DNA from: an uncultured Bacteroidales bacterium
GTDB taxonomy: Bacteria > Bacteroidota > Bacteroidia > Bacteroidales > Bacteroidaceae
Assembly: GCA_902770725.1 (NCBI GenBank)
Contig: CACXUA010000007.1
Location: 24,165 to 88,164 of the forward strand
DNA length: 64,000 bases
Direction of reading: 5' to 3'
Part shown: in pieces, positions 43,420-52,550 of the stretch
Layout: each line of letters opens with the position of its first letter
Numbering within the stretch: the stretch's first letter is position 1
Position numbers and translations under genes: made by a program
Notes under the pieces: model-generated
What the model saw: the letters and a program-made list of their open reading frames with translations, nothing else
What the model was told of the DNA's origin: nothing
Database searches by the model: none

Positions 43420-44010
43420 GTGAAAAAGGTGCTCTACATCCATGGCTTTGCCAGTGCCGGTAGTACAGGTTCCGCCACTCAGATGCGCAACCACCTCTAT
43501 CCGAAAGGCGTGCAGGTGGTCAGCCCAGACGTGCCTGTAGATCCCATCGAGGCAATAGGTTTCCTTAAAGAACTTGTGGCCAGCGAACAACCGGATCTCA
43601 TCGTCGCAACCAGTATGGGAGCCCTCTATGGCGAACAACTCAAGGGCGTGAAGCGCATCCTGGTCAATCCCTCGTTCCACATGGCTCGGCTGTTGACCTT
43701 CCGAGGCTTGGGACGCCGTGAATTCCGCAATAAGAGGCAAGACGGTGCAACGGAGTTCAAGGTTGATAAAACCATGATTCAGGCCTTCCAACAGGTCGAG
43801 AAGGAGAGTTTCAAAGGCATCGACGCCAACGAGAAAGCTCTGGTTTGGGGACTCTTTGGCACTGGCGACAAGCTCGTCAATTGCCAGAACGACTTCCAGA
43901 AGCACTATGGAAAGGACCGGATGCAACTCTTCGATGGGGAACATTTCCTCAACGACAAAGTGCTGAGCAAAGTCGTGATGCCACTGGTAGAGGAAATCGT
44001 AAATTGTTAA
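43420..44010 (+). CDS. YqiA/YcfP-like alpha/beta hydrolase (esterase)
   Basis: 196 residues from GTG at 43420; the family begins exactly here (M/V-KKVLYIHGFASAG). The oxyanion/strand motif IHGFASAG, nucleophile Ser in ATSMGALYG, Asp in GTGDKLVN and His in DGEHFLND form a plausible catalytic triad. Related proteins hydrolyse short-chain esters. The promoter lies so close that translation may be leaderless. ffh follows on the same strand after 56 bases. Substrate unknown. Confidence 0.82.
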   Translation: MKKVLYIHGFASAGSTGSATQMRNHLYPKGVQVVSPDVPVDPIEAIGFLKELVASEQPDLIVATSMGALYGEQLKGVKRILVNPSFHMARLLTFRGLGRREFRNKRQDGATEFKVDKTMIQAFQQVEKESFKGIDANEKALVWGLFGTGDKLVNCQNDFQKHYGKDRMQLFDGEHFLNDKVLSKVVMPLVEEIVNC

Positions 44011-44062
44011 TAGCTAAATCGTAAACATATAGTCAATTGTAAATCGTCAAATAGTAAATTAC
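44008..44062. repeat. Leader microsatellite upstream of ffh (TAAATCGT family)
   Basis: Degenerate copies of AGCTAAATCGTAAAC and AATTGTAAATCGTCAAATAG fill the gap between the esterase gene and the ffh start. Confidence 0.72.
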
Positions 44063-44066
44063 TTCG

Positions 44067-45407
44067 ATGTTTGAAAATTTAAGCGAACGGCTCGAGCGGT
44101 CGTTCAAGATACTGAAAGGTGAAGGCAAGATAACTGAGATCAACGTCGCCGAGACGCTGAAGGATGTGCGTAGAGCCCTGCTCGATGCCGATGTCAACTA
44201 CAAGGTTGCAAAGTCTTTCACCGATACGGTCAAGCAGAAAGCACTCGGTCAGAACGTTCTGACGGCCATTAAGCCACAGCAATTGATGGTCAAAATCGTG
44301 CACGATGAACTGGCCGAACTGATGGGTGGAGAGACCACCGATATGAACCTGAAAGGCCATCCCGCAATCATCCTGATGGCCGGCCTGAATGGTGCAGGTA
44401 AAACCACAATGAGCGGCAAACTGGCAAAGTTGCTCAAGGAAAAGCGAGGGAAAAATCCCTTGCTTGCCGCTTGCGACACGTTCCGCCCTGCAGCTATGGA
44501 GCAGCTCCGTGTTTTGGGCGAACAGGTGGGCGTTCCCGTTCATCTCGAAGAAGGCGCAACCGATCCTGTACTTGTTGCCAAGAACGCCATCCAGCATGCC
44601 AAGGCTCAGGGATTCGATGTGCTTATCATCGATACGGCAGGTCGTCAGGCTGTCGACGAGGAATTGATGCAGCAGATACAAGACATTCGTGATGCTGTTC
44701 AGCCGGACGAGATTCTGTTCGTCATTGACGCTATGACTGGTCAGGACGCCGTTAATACGGCAAAGGAGTTCAATGATAGGTTGGACTATACAGGCGTGAT
44801 TCTCACCAAACTCGATGGCGATACTCGAGGCGGTGCTGCGCTTAGCATTCGCAGTGTCGTCAATAAGCCCATCAAGTTCGTCGGTACAGGCGAGAAGATG
44901 GAAGCGCTCGATCCGTTCCACCCAAGCCGAATGGCAGACAGAATCCTTGGTATGGGCGACATCGTTTCGCTTGTCGAAAGGGCTCAGGAACAATACGACG
45001 AGGAAGAAGCTCGCCGTTTGGAAAGGAAAATCAAGAAGAACCAATTCGACTTCAACGACTTCTACAAGCAGATTCAGCAAATCAAGAAGATGGGCAACCT
45101 CAAGGACTTGGCAGGCATGATTCCCGGTGTCGGAAAAGCCATCAAGGATATGGACATCGACGATAATGCCTTCAAGAACATCGAAGCTATTATCCTCAGC
45201 ATGACTCCCAGCGAGCGAACCCATCCCGAATGCCTCAATACGAGTCGCAGAATGCGATTGGCAAAGGGTTCGGGCACCAATATACAAGAGGTGAACAAGC
45301 TCATCAAACAGTTCGACCAGACGCGTAAAATGATGAAGCTCGTCACGGACAAGAGCAAAATGCAACAAATGGCGGCCATGATGAAAGGCCGAATGCCGGG
45401 AATGTAG
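44067..45407 (+). CDS. ffh: Signal recognition particle protein Ffh
   Basis: 446 residues, full length. N domain (FENLSERLERSFKILKGEG), G domain with LMAGLNGAGKTTMSGKLA, CDTFRPAA, IDTAGRQ and ILTKLDGDTRGGAA, then a Met-rich M domain (ILSMTPSERTHPECLNTSRR, MAAMMKGRMPGM) that binds signal peptides and 4.5S RNA. It targets membrane and exported proteins to the Sec machinery. folD follows after a 44-base microsatellite. Confidence 0.97.
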   Translation: MFENLSERLERSFKILKGEGKITEINVAETLKDVRRALLDADVNYKVAKSFTDTVKQKALGQNVLTAIKPQQLMVKIVHDELAELMGGETTDMNLKGHPAIILMAGLNGAGKTTMSGKLAKLLKEKRGKNPLLAACDTFRPAAMEQLRVLGEQVGVPVHLEEGATDPVLVAKNAIQHAKAQGFDVLIIDTAGRQAVDEELMQQIQDIRDAVQPDEILFVIDAMTGQDAVNTAKEFNDRLDYTGVILTKLDGDTRGGAALSIRSVVNKPIKFVGTGEKMEALDPFHPSRMADRILGMGDIVSLVERAQEQYDEEEARRLERKIKKNQFDFNDFYKQIQQIKKMGNLKDLAGMIPGVGKAIKDMDIDDNAFKNIEAIILSMTPSERTHPECLNTSRRMRLAKGSGTNIQEVNKLIKQFDQTRKMMKLVTDKSKMQQMAAMMKGRMPGM

Positions 45408-45450
45408 TTTAAGAGTTTAAGAGTTTAAGAGTTTAAGAGTTTAAGAGTTT
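45407..45450. repeat. 8-bp microsatellite directly upstream of folD
   Basis: Six near-perfect copies of GTTTAAGA run from the ffh stop to the base before the folD ATG at 45452. It leaves no room for another ribosome-binding region, so it must serve as the start-site context. Confidence 0.9.
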
Positions 45451-45451
45451 A

Positions 45452-46330
45452 ATGGAACTGATAGACGGAAAACAGACTGCTGCCACGATTAAGGCAGAGA
45501 TAAAGAAAGAGGTAGAAGACATCGTTTCGAAGGGTGGCAAGCGTCCACACCTTGCAGCTATCCTTGTCGGTCATGACGGGGGAAGCGAGACTTATGTGCG
45601 CAACAAAGTGCTCGCTTGCGAGGCTTGCGGATTCCAAAGCACTTTGCTTCGTTTCGAGGACGACATCACCGAGGAGCAATTGCTTGCGGAAGTCGATAAA
45701 CTCAACAAGGATGCATCCGTCGATGGCTTCATCGTGCAGCTTCCTTTGCCCAAGCACATCAGCGAACAGAAAGTCATAGAAGCCATTGATTATAAGAAAG
45801 ATGTGGATGGTTTCCATCCCATTAATGTCGGAAGAATGGCAATCGGACTTCCTTGTTACATCAGCGCCACACCAAAGGGCATCCTCGAACTGCTTCGCCG
45901 TTACGAGATACCGACGAGCGGCAAGAAGTGCGTCATCCTTGGTCGCAGCAATATCGTGGGCAAACCGATGGCACAACTCATGATGCAGAAACAATTTGGC
46001 GACGCTACCGTAACTGTTTGCCATAGCCGCAGCAAGACCCTCAAAGAGGAATGCTTGCAAGCCGACATTATTATTGCAGCTATCGGTCAACCAGCTTTCC
46101 TCAAGGCCGATATGGTGAAGAAGGGCGTTGTCGTTATTGATGTTGGCACGACTCGAGTGCCCGATGCTACGAAGAAGAGCGGTTTCCGTTTGCAAGGCGA
46201 TGTCGATTTCGAGAATGTGGCACCTCTTTGTTCCTACATAACGCCAGTTCCAGGTGGAGTAGGGCCGATGACGATTTGCATGCTCATGCTCAACACCCTT
46301 GCGGCTGGCAAGAAGATGTACTATAGTTGA
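45452..46330 (+). CDS. folD: Bifunctional methylenetetrahydrofolate dehydrogenase/cyclohydrolase
   Basis: 292 residues, full length. Motifs: [16 protein letters not shown] (catalytic Tyr and Lys), [42 protein letters not shown] (NADP site) and [16 protein letters not shown]. It interconverts methylene-, methenyl- and formyl-tetrahydrofolate in one-carbon metabolism. The start codon directly abuts an 8-bp repeat whose copy number could influence initiation. Confidence 0.97.
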   Translation: MELIDGKQTAATIKAEIKKEVEDIVSKGGKRPHLAAILVGHDGGSETYVRNKVLACEACGFQSTLLRFEDDITEEQLLAEVDKLNKDASVDGFIVQLPLPKHISEQKVIEAIDYKKDVDGFHPINVGRMAIGLPCYISATPKGILELLRRYEIPTSGKKCVILGRSNIVGKPMAQLMMQKQFGDATVTVCHSRSKTLKEECLQADIIIAAIGQPAFLKADMVKKGVVVIDVGTTRVPDATKKSGFRLQGDVDFENVAPLCSYITPVPGGVGPMTICMLMLNTLAAGKKMYYS

Positions 46331-46363
46331 AAGTCCATAGTTCATAGTTCATAGTCCGTAGTT
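46331..46363. repeat. Leader microsatellite (CATAGTT/CATAGTCC) upstream of the patatin gene
   Basis: About three degenerate copies of a 9-10 bp word (CCATAGTTCATAGTTCATAG) lie directly before the ATG at 46364. The same word precedes the next gene (48645-48671). Confidence 0.8.
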
Positions 46364-48613
46364 ATGAAGAGGAAGCTTTGGTTGCTCATTGTTGCGGTTC
46401 TGTTGTGCTGCAATATGAGTGCTCAGCAGGATAGTGTGTCTGCTGACAGGAAGAAGGTGGGCGTCGTCCTGAGTGGTGGTGGAGCGAAGGGAATGGCACA
46501 TATTGGTGTGCTGAAGGTCTTGGAGCGGGCTGGCATTCCAGTCGACTACATTACCGGCACATCGATGGGCAGCATTATAGGCGGTCTGTATGCCATCGGT
46601 TATAATGCCAATTCGCTCGACTCTGTGGTGCGCAAGCAAGACTGGAGTTACGTCATTACCGATAAGGAAGACCTTCGCTACCAAAGCCTTACCGACCGCA
46701 GCAAGCAATATAAATATGTCTTTTCTACGGGACTTTCCTTCGGCAAGAATAAGTCCAGCGAAGGTGGTATCATCAAGGGCAAGAACCTCGCTGAACTCTT
46801 TGGTCAGCTCTGCACAGGTTATACCGACTCGCTCGATTTCTCGAAAGACTTGAAGATTCCTTTTGCTTGTGTGGCGACGAACATCATTGACAATAGCGAG
46901 GTTGACTTCCATAGCGGCAGGTTGCCTCAAGCCATGCGAGCTTCGATGGCCATTCCTGCAGCTTTTGCTCCCGTCAGGCTTGGCGATATGGTGCTTGTTG
47001 ATGGCGGCTTGAAGAACAACTATCCTGCCGATCTTGCCCGCGAGATGGGAGCCGATATTATTATTGGCGTTACCGTTCAAGGCGAGGCAAAGAAAGCCGA
47101 AGACATCAAGGGCACGTTAGGAATCCTCAGCCAGATCGTTGATGTGAATTGTAAGAACAAGGTCGAAGAGAACCTTGCCATAACTGATTTGCACATGCAG
47201 GTCAACACGTCGGGCTACAATACTGCAAGTTTCTCCACAGTTGCCATCGATACCCTTGTTCGTCGAGGCGAAGAGGAAGCTATGCGGCATTGGGACGAGC
47301 TGATGGCCTTGAAGCGGAAGATAGGTGTCGCAGATGATTTCCGTCCTCCCGTACATCACCCTCTTCGTCCGAAAGTGATGACCGAGCGACAATACGTCAA
47401 GGATTATATCTTCGAGAACATGACGCCTCAGGACGAACGTTTCCTCAAGCAGAAGTTCCACCTCACGAAGGGGATGGGGGATAAGGTTCAAGTTGCCCGA
47501 GACAGTATAGATGCCAACCTGCAGCAACAGCTCACCACCTCGATGCGAGTGGACCTCTTCTTCAAGACTGCCGAGTGCCGATTGTTGCCCGACGACGATG
47601 GCGTGTATGTTGTGCTTTCGGCTGGCGAACGCAAGATGGCACAAGCTCACGTGGGGCTGCGTTTCGACACAGAAGAATATGCTGCCGTTCTGATGGGCCT
47701 TGAAATACCACTGAAGGCTTCTGTGCCTACGAACACAGAACTGACGGTTCGGTTGGGCAAGCGCATAATGGCTCGAGGAGAGCTTACTGTTCATCCGCGC
47801 AGTTTTACACGTCCGTCGTTAAGCTTTACTTATCGTCGTAACGATATCGACTTCTATGTTAGTGGTGACCGCGACTATAGTGTCCTCTACAACCAGTTCC
47901 AGGCTGAGGCTGTACCCATTAGCCACGACTACCGTAACTTTACCTTACAGATGGGCTTGCGTTGGGATTACATGCACTACCGCAGCAAGCTTGCGTCGGA
48001 GACCTCGACGAATGTCACGCTCAATAACCAAAACTATTTCAGCTATCATGCTCGCATCAACTATAACAGCGAGGACAATTGGTACTTCCCGACTCGAGGA
48101 GCGCGCTTCAAGGCAGAATATGCCTATCTGACGGACAATCTTGTCAAACTCGATGGCAAGGCTGGTCTGAGCGATATTAGTGCCAACTGGCGCAAGTCAC
48201 TTACCTTTGGCGAGCGCTTCACCCTTCAGCCGATGGTTTATGGTCGTATGCTTTTGGGCAAGACGGTTCCCTTCATCTTTGCCAATACCGTCGGAGGCGA
48301 TTGGTTCGGTCATTATCTCGAGCAGCAGATGCCTTTTGCCGGCATAGGAAAGGTGGAGTTCGTAGCCGACCAGTTCGTGGCCGTTCAGCTTCAGGGACAG
48401 TATCGTATAGGTTCCAACCACTATACTTTGCTCCGATTGGCTGTGGCTCAACAGGCTGAGAAACTGAAAGAGTTGTTCGACCACAAGACCCTGTTTGGCA
48501 TTCAAGGTGCTTATTACTACAAGACCATGTTCGGTCCCCTCGGAGCGACCTTAGGATACAGTAACCGCACGAAGAAGCCCTACTTCTTCCTTGACCTGGG
48601 GTATGAGTTCTGA
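46364..48613 (+). CDS. Patatin-like phospholipase with C-terminal outer-membrane barrel
   Basis: 749 residues. Signal peptide (ending near NMSAQQ), then a patatin domain: oxyanion loop SGGGAKG (38-43), nucleophile Ser68 in GTSMGS, and DGG at ~211-213. A POTRA-like linker follows and a C-terminal beta-barrel of the Omp85/BamA superfamily (from ~450; NWYFPTRGARFKAEYAYL, ending FLDLGYEF). The layout resembles PlpD-type (type Vd) secreted lipases and Bacteroidetes homologues that stay in the outer membrane. It is expected to hydrolyse phospholipids at or near the surface. Confidence 0.9.
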   Translation: MKRKLWLLIVAVLLCCNMSAQQDSVSADRKKVGVVLSGGGAKGMAHIGVLKVLERAGIPVDYITGTSMGSIIGGLYAIGYNANSLDSVVRKQDWSYVITDKEDLRYQSLTDRSKQYKYVFSTGLSFGKNKSSEGGIIKGKNLAELFGQLCTGYTDSLDFSKDLKIPFACVATNIIDNSEVDFHSGRLPQAMRASMAIPAAFAPVRLGDMVLVDGGLKNNYPADLAREMGADIIIGVTVQGEAKKAEDIKGTLGILSQIVDVNCKNKVEENLAITDLHMQVNTSGYNTASFSTVAIDTLVRRGEEEAMRHWDELMALKRKIGVADDFRPPVHHPLRPKVMTERQYVKDYIFENMTPQDERFLKQKFHLTKGMGDKVQVARDSIDANLQQQLTTSMRVDLFFKTAECRLLPDDDGVYVVLSAGERKMAQAHVGLRFDTEEYAAVLMGLEIPLKASVPTNTELTVRLGKRIMARGELTVHPRSFTRPSLSFTYRRNDIDFYVSGDRDYSVLYNQFQAEAVPISHDYRNFTLQMGLRWDYMHYRSKLASETSTNVTLNNQNYFSYHARINYNSEDNWYFPTRGARFKAEYAYLTDNLVKLDGKAGLSDISANWRKSLTFGERFTLQPMVYGRMLLGKTVPFIFANTVGGDWFGHYLEQQMPFAGIGKVEFVADQFVAVQLQGQYRIGSNHYTLLRLAVAQQAEKLKELFDHKTLFGIQGAYYYKTMFGPLGATLGYSNRTKKPYFFLDLGYEF

Positions 48614-48644
48614 GGAAAGTTGACTTGCGTCGAGCTAAAGCTTC

Positions 48645-48671
48645 ATAGTTCATAGTCCATAGTTCATAGTT
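48645..48671. repeat. Leader microsatellite upstream of the DUF4421 gene
   Basis: CATAGTTCATAGTCCATAGT-type copies directly before the ATG at 48674; the same word as before the patatin gene. Confidence 0.8.
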
Positions 48672-48673
48672 AA

Positions 48674-49705
48674 ATGGTCGTGAGAGTGATACATAATGTT
48701 AGTTTTCGGTCTGTCTTTTGTCTGTTGTCCGTTGTCTGTTGTCTCTCCGAGATTCATGCCGAGAGTCGCCTGAAGAGGTTCTGGACGAAGACCGACAGCA
48801 TCCTTACTGCTCACTATTATAAGACGCCATACGATACGAACTATGTGGTCCGTCCTGAGGGGAAGTTGACGCTAAAGCTCAGAGGAAACCAGACGGGCAA
48901 CAGTCTTCGGGCAAAGGGAACGGTTCACGACCTGAACTTCAGGTCTAATCTGAGCACCAAACACAAGACGACTATCTCTATCGGGGCAGCCTATCGGGGC
49001 CTCTCCGCAGCTTATTCCATCAATCCTGCCAAGTTGAAGGGCTTCTACGACGATTATGAACTGAATGTCAATTACTATGCAAGCCGTTTCTGTATTGATG
49101 CCAGCTATCAGCGCTCTTCCTCATTGTCGGGCGATATGTCGTTTGGCGACAAGACCATCCAAATGAAGGAGGGAGAAGCAGACATGAAGGTCTTCAACAT
49201 CACGGGTTATTATGTCTTCAACCATCGCCGCTACTGCGTTTCTGCAGCCTACAACCAGAGCTATATCCAGCGCCGTTCGGCTGGCTCGTGGCTTGTGGGC
49301 TTGAGCTATCAGGGCGGAAACATAAAGACGAGCGACGAACGGAAAGAGCAACATCCGGACGACCACGATGTTCGCATCTACGTAGGTCATGTAGGCATCG
49401 GAGGCGGCTATGGCTACAACCTTGTCCTCGGCAAGAAATGGCTCATCAACCTGACCTTGCTTCCCACATTCGTTGTCTATAATCGCAACAAGTTGACCAT
49501 CAACGACGAGAGCCAGCATGCAGGGCGAATGAAGTTTAACATGCTCTTCAACGAGCGAGCCGCCATCGTTTATAACTTCTCTCCGCGCTATTTCTTGGGC
49601 CTTTCCGCAGTGGCAAACAACTCACTCTTTGTTGACGATGCCGTAACTGTTCATCAAAACAAGTGGGTAGCCCACGCTTTTGTAGGGATGAGGCTGTGGA
49701 AATGA
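48674..49705 (+). CDS. DUF4421-like outer-membrane protein
   Basis: 343 residues. Signal peptide encoded largely by a repeated TCTGTTGTCC/CGTTGTCTGT word (residues ~12-25, SVFCLLSVVCCLS). The mature part begins LKRFWTKTDSILTAHYYKTPYDTNYVVRPEGKLTLKLR in pieces typical of DUF4421 and continues with amphipathic strands to VAHAFVGMRLWK, an aromatic C-terminus as in outer-membrane barrels. Function unknown. It follows the patatin gene by 60 bases and may be in the same transcript. Confidence 0.8.
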   Translation: MVVRVIHNVSFRSVFCLLSVVCCLSEIHAESRLKRFWTKTDSILTAHYYKTPYDTNYVVRPEGKLTLKLRGNQTGNSLRAKGTVHDLNFRSNLSTKHKTTISIGAAYRGLSAAYSINPAKLKGFYDDYELNVNYYASRFCIDASYQRSSSLSGDMSFGDKTIQMKEGEADMKVFNITGYYVFNHRRYCVSAAYNQSYIQRRSAGSWLVGLSYQGGNIKTSDERKEQHPDDHDVRIYVGHVGIGGGYGYNLVLGKKWLINLTLLPTFVVYNRNKLTINDESQHAGRMKFNMLFNERAAIVYNFSPRYFLGLSAVANNSLFVDDAVTVHQNKWVAHAFVGMRLWK

Positions 49706-49829
49706 GAAAGAGACTCCAAAGACTGTGGAATTACATGCCATAAAGAACACTAATAAAGATATTTAATCGTTTTATTATATATCTTTTTCCATATAAACGA
49801 CTTCGATGCAAAAAAGCATCTTGAAAAAC

Positions 49830-49939
49830 GACCCTAAGGTAAATCGCAAACTTAACGTGTCATCTTTGCAAACTTAACGTGTTAAGTTGAGCAACTTAAC
49901 GTGCCATCTTTGCAAACATGGCGTGCCACGTTTGGGGAT
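49830..49939. repeat. 22-bp-period palindromic array 8 (5 units)
   Basis: Units begin at 49830 (degenerate), 49852, 49874, 49896 and 49918. Cores are TTAACGTGTCAT, TTAACGTGTTAA, TTAACGTGCCAT and ATGGCGTGCCAC; most spacers end in GCAAAC or GCAAC. Confidence 0.9.
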
Positions 49940-49947
49940 GAAGCACT

Positions 49948-49991
49948 ATGTAGGCTATATGTAGGCTTCATGTAGGCTTTATGTAGGCTTG
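49948..49991. repeat. 11-bp tandem repeat ATGTAGGCTNN
   Basis: Four copies at exactly 11-bp steps (49948, 49959, 49970, 49981), half the period of the adjoining 22-bp array. Further ATGTAGGC words occur near 50035-50052. Confidence 0.9.
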
Positions 49992-50075
49992 GATTTCCCT
50001 ATACCATTGAACCACTTGAACTTAAACCCTATCTATGTAGGCATGTAGGCAGATTGTGAAATTTTGAATTAAATG

Positions 50076-51257
50076 TTATTTGTTGCCAGAAAAATATAGG
50101 GTTATTTTCGGGAAAAATCGTCTTGCAAACATCAAAAGTAAAATGCACAGGAATGCTGTCACAATCGGGGATGTAAGATAACAAAAACCTTCTTCAATAC
50201 CTGTGTTGCCTGGTATGACATAGTGCAACAACCTTCTCGTCAATGACAATGGAGAACCTATGAATGGAAAATTAACGCCATGAATTGCATAAATAAAAAA
50301 GCAGCTTGAAACTAACATTTTATTTGGCCTGACGTTGTATTTGATAATACATTTTGAGGCAACATAGAAAGCAGTAAATACACCTGTACATATAAATAGA
50401 AGATAGATGTTTTGTCCAATAAATGTATTCGCTCCGTCATATATGGTGGAAGCCACAAGTAATATAATACAAAAAGGAATAAACAGCAGGCGGTATTTAT
50501 CAGCAAATTGAATAATGTTCATCTTGTTCAATGCGAAATAAGCACCTGTAGAGAAAAAGAAGAATGCTGTAATGTGGAAACCTGGCAACAGTGTCCATAT
50601 TCTTGATATATAGGCAACGAATAGAATGCTGATGATGAATAGGCCTAACTTCTTTATGGCATAGTAAATAATAGGTGTCATCATGGTGACAACTATCAAA
50701 TCTCGCAAAAACCAAAGAGGCGAATCATAAGGGCCTGTCATTCTCAGATGTTCTCCAAGCCAATTTATACGAGAGGTTCCCCATTCATTACAGTCATAGA
50801 ATATATGCCAATTATTCTCTGCGATAAATGATTCGACGCCTTCTATTGGCTTCCCTTTTATGGCCACTGCTGCTAACATGGCTAATACTGTCAGCAAAAA
50901 TGGAACCGCATTCCATAGCAGGTAAGGAACCAATAGTGTCTTTACTCTACTGTTCAGTTTCTTTTTGTATCCTTCCCAAGACCATTTCTGGAAATTGATG
51001 AAGAAGAGGTATCCTGAAATCAAATAGAATGTGGGAACAGCAATATGTGTCAGTACATGTGACAACAATATTCCTATGACGTTATAAATTCCATGTCCAG
51101 AAATCAAACTGAAATCGGCATCAATAAGGTTGATGACGTCTGGACTCATGTGAATGAAAATAACCATTATTGCCAGAGGAAACCTTAACAAATCGATAGA
51201 TGCTGACTGAAGTTTGACGTAATCTATTCCGTAGCCTTGAATGTTGCTATTGTTCAT
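50076..51257 (-). CDS. Acyltransferase family 3 membrane protein (AT-rich)
   Basis: 393 residues with about ten membrane helices. The opening (IDLLRFPLAIMVIFIHMSPD) and FYLISGYLFFINF with RVKTLLVPYLLWN are typical of acyltransferase-3 proteins, which O-acetylate surface polysaccharides or exported molecules. Base composition is markedly more AT-rich than its neighbours, suggesting transfer. A mobile-element remnant lies on its upstream side. The acceptor is unknown. Confidence 0.85.
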   Translation of the reverse strand: MNNSNIQGYGIDYVKLQSASIDLLRFPLAIMVIFIHMSPDVINLIDADFSLISGHGIYNVIGILLSHVLTHIAVPTFYLISGYLFFINFQKWSWEGYKKKLNSRVKTLLVPYLLWNAVPFLLTVLAMLAAVAIKGKPIEGVESFIAENNWHIFYDCNEWGTSRINWLGEHLRMTGPYDSPLWFLRDLIVVTMMTPIIYYAIKKLGLFIISILFVAYISRIWTLLPGFHITAFFFFSTGAYFALNKMNIIQFADKYRLLFIPFCIILLVASTIYDGANTFIGQNIYLLFICTGVFTAFYVASKCIIKYNVRPNKMLVSSCFFIYAIHGVNFPFIGSPLSLTRRLLHYVIPGNTGIEEGFCYLTSPIVTAFLCILLLMFARRFFPKITLYFSGNK

Positions 51258-51885
51258 GATATATTGGAATTACTGCATCAATCTATCACTCACGTCAACG
51301 CATATAAAAGGCACAGGCCTTCTTGTGCGTTCGTCGAGGCTGTGTCGGAATGAGATCTCTCTATCCTTACAAGAGTAACCTATGCACGAGGGCAAAGGCA
51401 ACGACTCCTATAAAAGGATAGAAAGGCAATCCGTTAACGAACTTGCCAACCACTATTTATGTGTTCTTATTCCATTCTGATTAGTTTCCGACACTATTCA
51501 GACGAACGCAAATAATAGTCGATGCTTATGTTAATAAGTCTGCGCTAAGCGCGATGAAAATATCTGTTTCTTACTTGAAGTAATTTGTGCAGTCGTTGCC
51601 GGCGAGCCATTCCTTAACTGCATGATTTATAATTTTGTTCGTGGCTCCTTTGCAGAGTTATTCGCAAAGGTACTCAATTTTGTTGAGAATCTATCCACTT
51701 GTCTTGTTAAATAAGCAAAAACATGCAAAATTCCTTTATTTTGGCAGGTCAAACTACTTTTTCACTAAATATACATAAATACAAATATGAAGCGTGTTTT
51801 TTCTTCTATATTTGATGATACCCACCTCATGTACGATGGCGATAACATCACTATCTAATACCATGGTGTAAATGGCAATGCCTAA
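51258..51885. other. 628-bp gene-free region upstream of the acyltransferase
   Basis: It includes a minus-strand promoter word TACCTTTG (51672-51665) with no clear gene after it. A minus-strand fragment at 51575-51655 reads CKGATNKIINHAVKEWLAGN then DCTNYFK and a stop, which looks like the end of a broken gene. An 8-bp inverted repeat CTATCCTT / AAGGATAG spans 51360-51422. Confidence 0.5.
51665..51672 (-). promoter_or_regulatory. Orphan promoter-like element
   Basis: Minus-strand TACCTTTG. The next complete gene downstream is the acyltransferase, ~410 bases away, so it may give that gene a long leader or serve a lost gene. Confidence 0.4.
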
Positions 51886-52191
51886 ATCCTCCGCAAAATC
51901 CTGATGCACAACATCATCTTTCCTGATACTTCTTATTCATTTCATGCTTTTGCGGGCTTCGATGGTCGTAATGTGCAGCCAGTCATTGCTCAACCGAGAG
52001 TGGCCAACGCCCAGCCTGCAACACAAATCATGATTGACACCTATATGGCAGCATTGGGATTTGAAGAGACTGCTATTGAAGGTCGTTTTTCAAACGGAAC
52101 ATACGAAGTTTGGGATCTTGTGCCTCGAAATGTTTTAGCGGACAACGAGGGCGATATCTATGTGGTTGATGCCGAAATTAGACAAGTTTAA
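51886..52191 (+). pseudogene. Remnant of a mobile-element polyvalent-protein kinase-like domain
   Basis: After a stop at 51883, the frame reads ILRKILMHNIIFPDTSYSFH, then FAGFDGRNVQPVIAQPRV, MIDTYMAALGFEE, and VWDLVPRNVLADNEGDIYVVDAEI. This is the C-terminal end of the kinase-like domain carried by large polyvalent proteins of Bacteroidetes phages and conjugative elements (the D-x-x-x-x-N-V ... viDae pattern). The N-terminal part is missing and the fragment has no promoter. A short intact gene from 51904 is the alternative. Confidence 0.6.
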
Positions 52192-52550
52192 TAACCCTCA
52201 ACTCATCACTCATGTATTCTTTTGTGAATCAGCGCTTTAAGCAGGGTTGGTGACGAGTGACGAGTGTTTTTGATTTATGCTACAACTTCAATCAACTTAT
52301 AAGCCGCTCCCTTGTTAGTAATCTTTATTTGGTAATACAATTTACGACATTCTCATTGCGGTCTACGAATTTTTGGGCAACTTTTTTACATGTTTTTCAA
52401 CATTCTTTTTCTTATAGCTTTATGTGTGCGCAGGGGTAATGTGTTTTGTCATGGAATTTCCATTCCCGAGGGCGGGGGGGCAGTCATTAAGTCATTAGTC
52501 ATTAAGGAAGTTTGAACTTGCACACAAGAATGCCCTTAACACAGATTTTT

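Larger units (their letters stand above)
49706..50075. other. 370-bp region between convergent genes
   Basis: It holds array 8 (49830-49939) and an 11-bp repeat (49948-49991). A short hairpin GATGC/GCATC occurs at 49805-49820. No coding sequence was recognised. Confidence 0.7.

Noticed and set aside
44079-45368. 429-residue minus-strand frame opposite ffh
   Set aside because: Antisense shadow of ffh; no family features and no promoter.
51293-51430. Structural RNA (tRNA, tmRNA or similar) upstream of the acyltransferase
   Set aside because: Some inverted repeats are present, but no cloverleaf, CCA end or known RNA signature could be traced.
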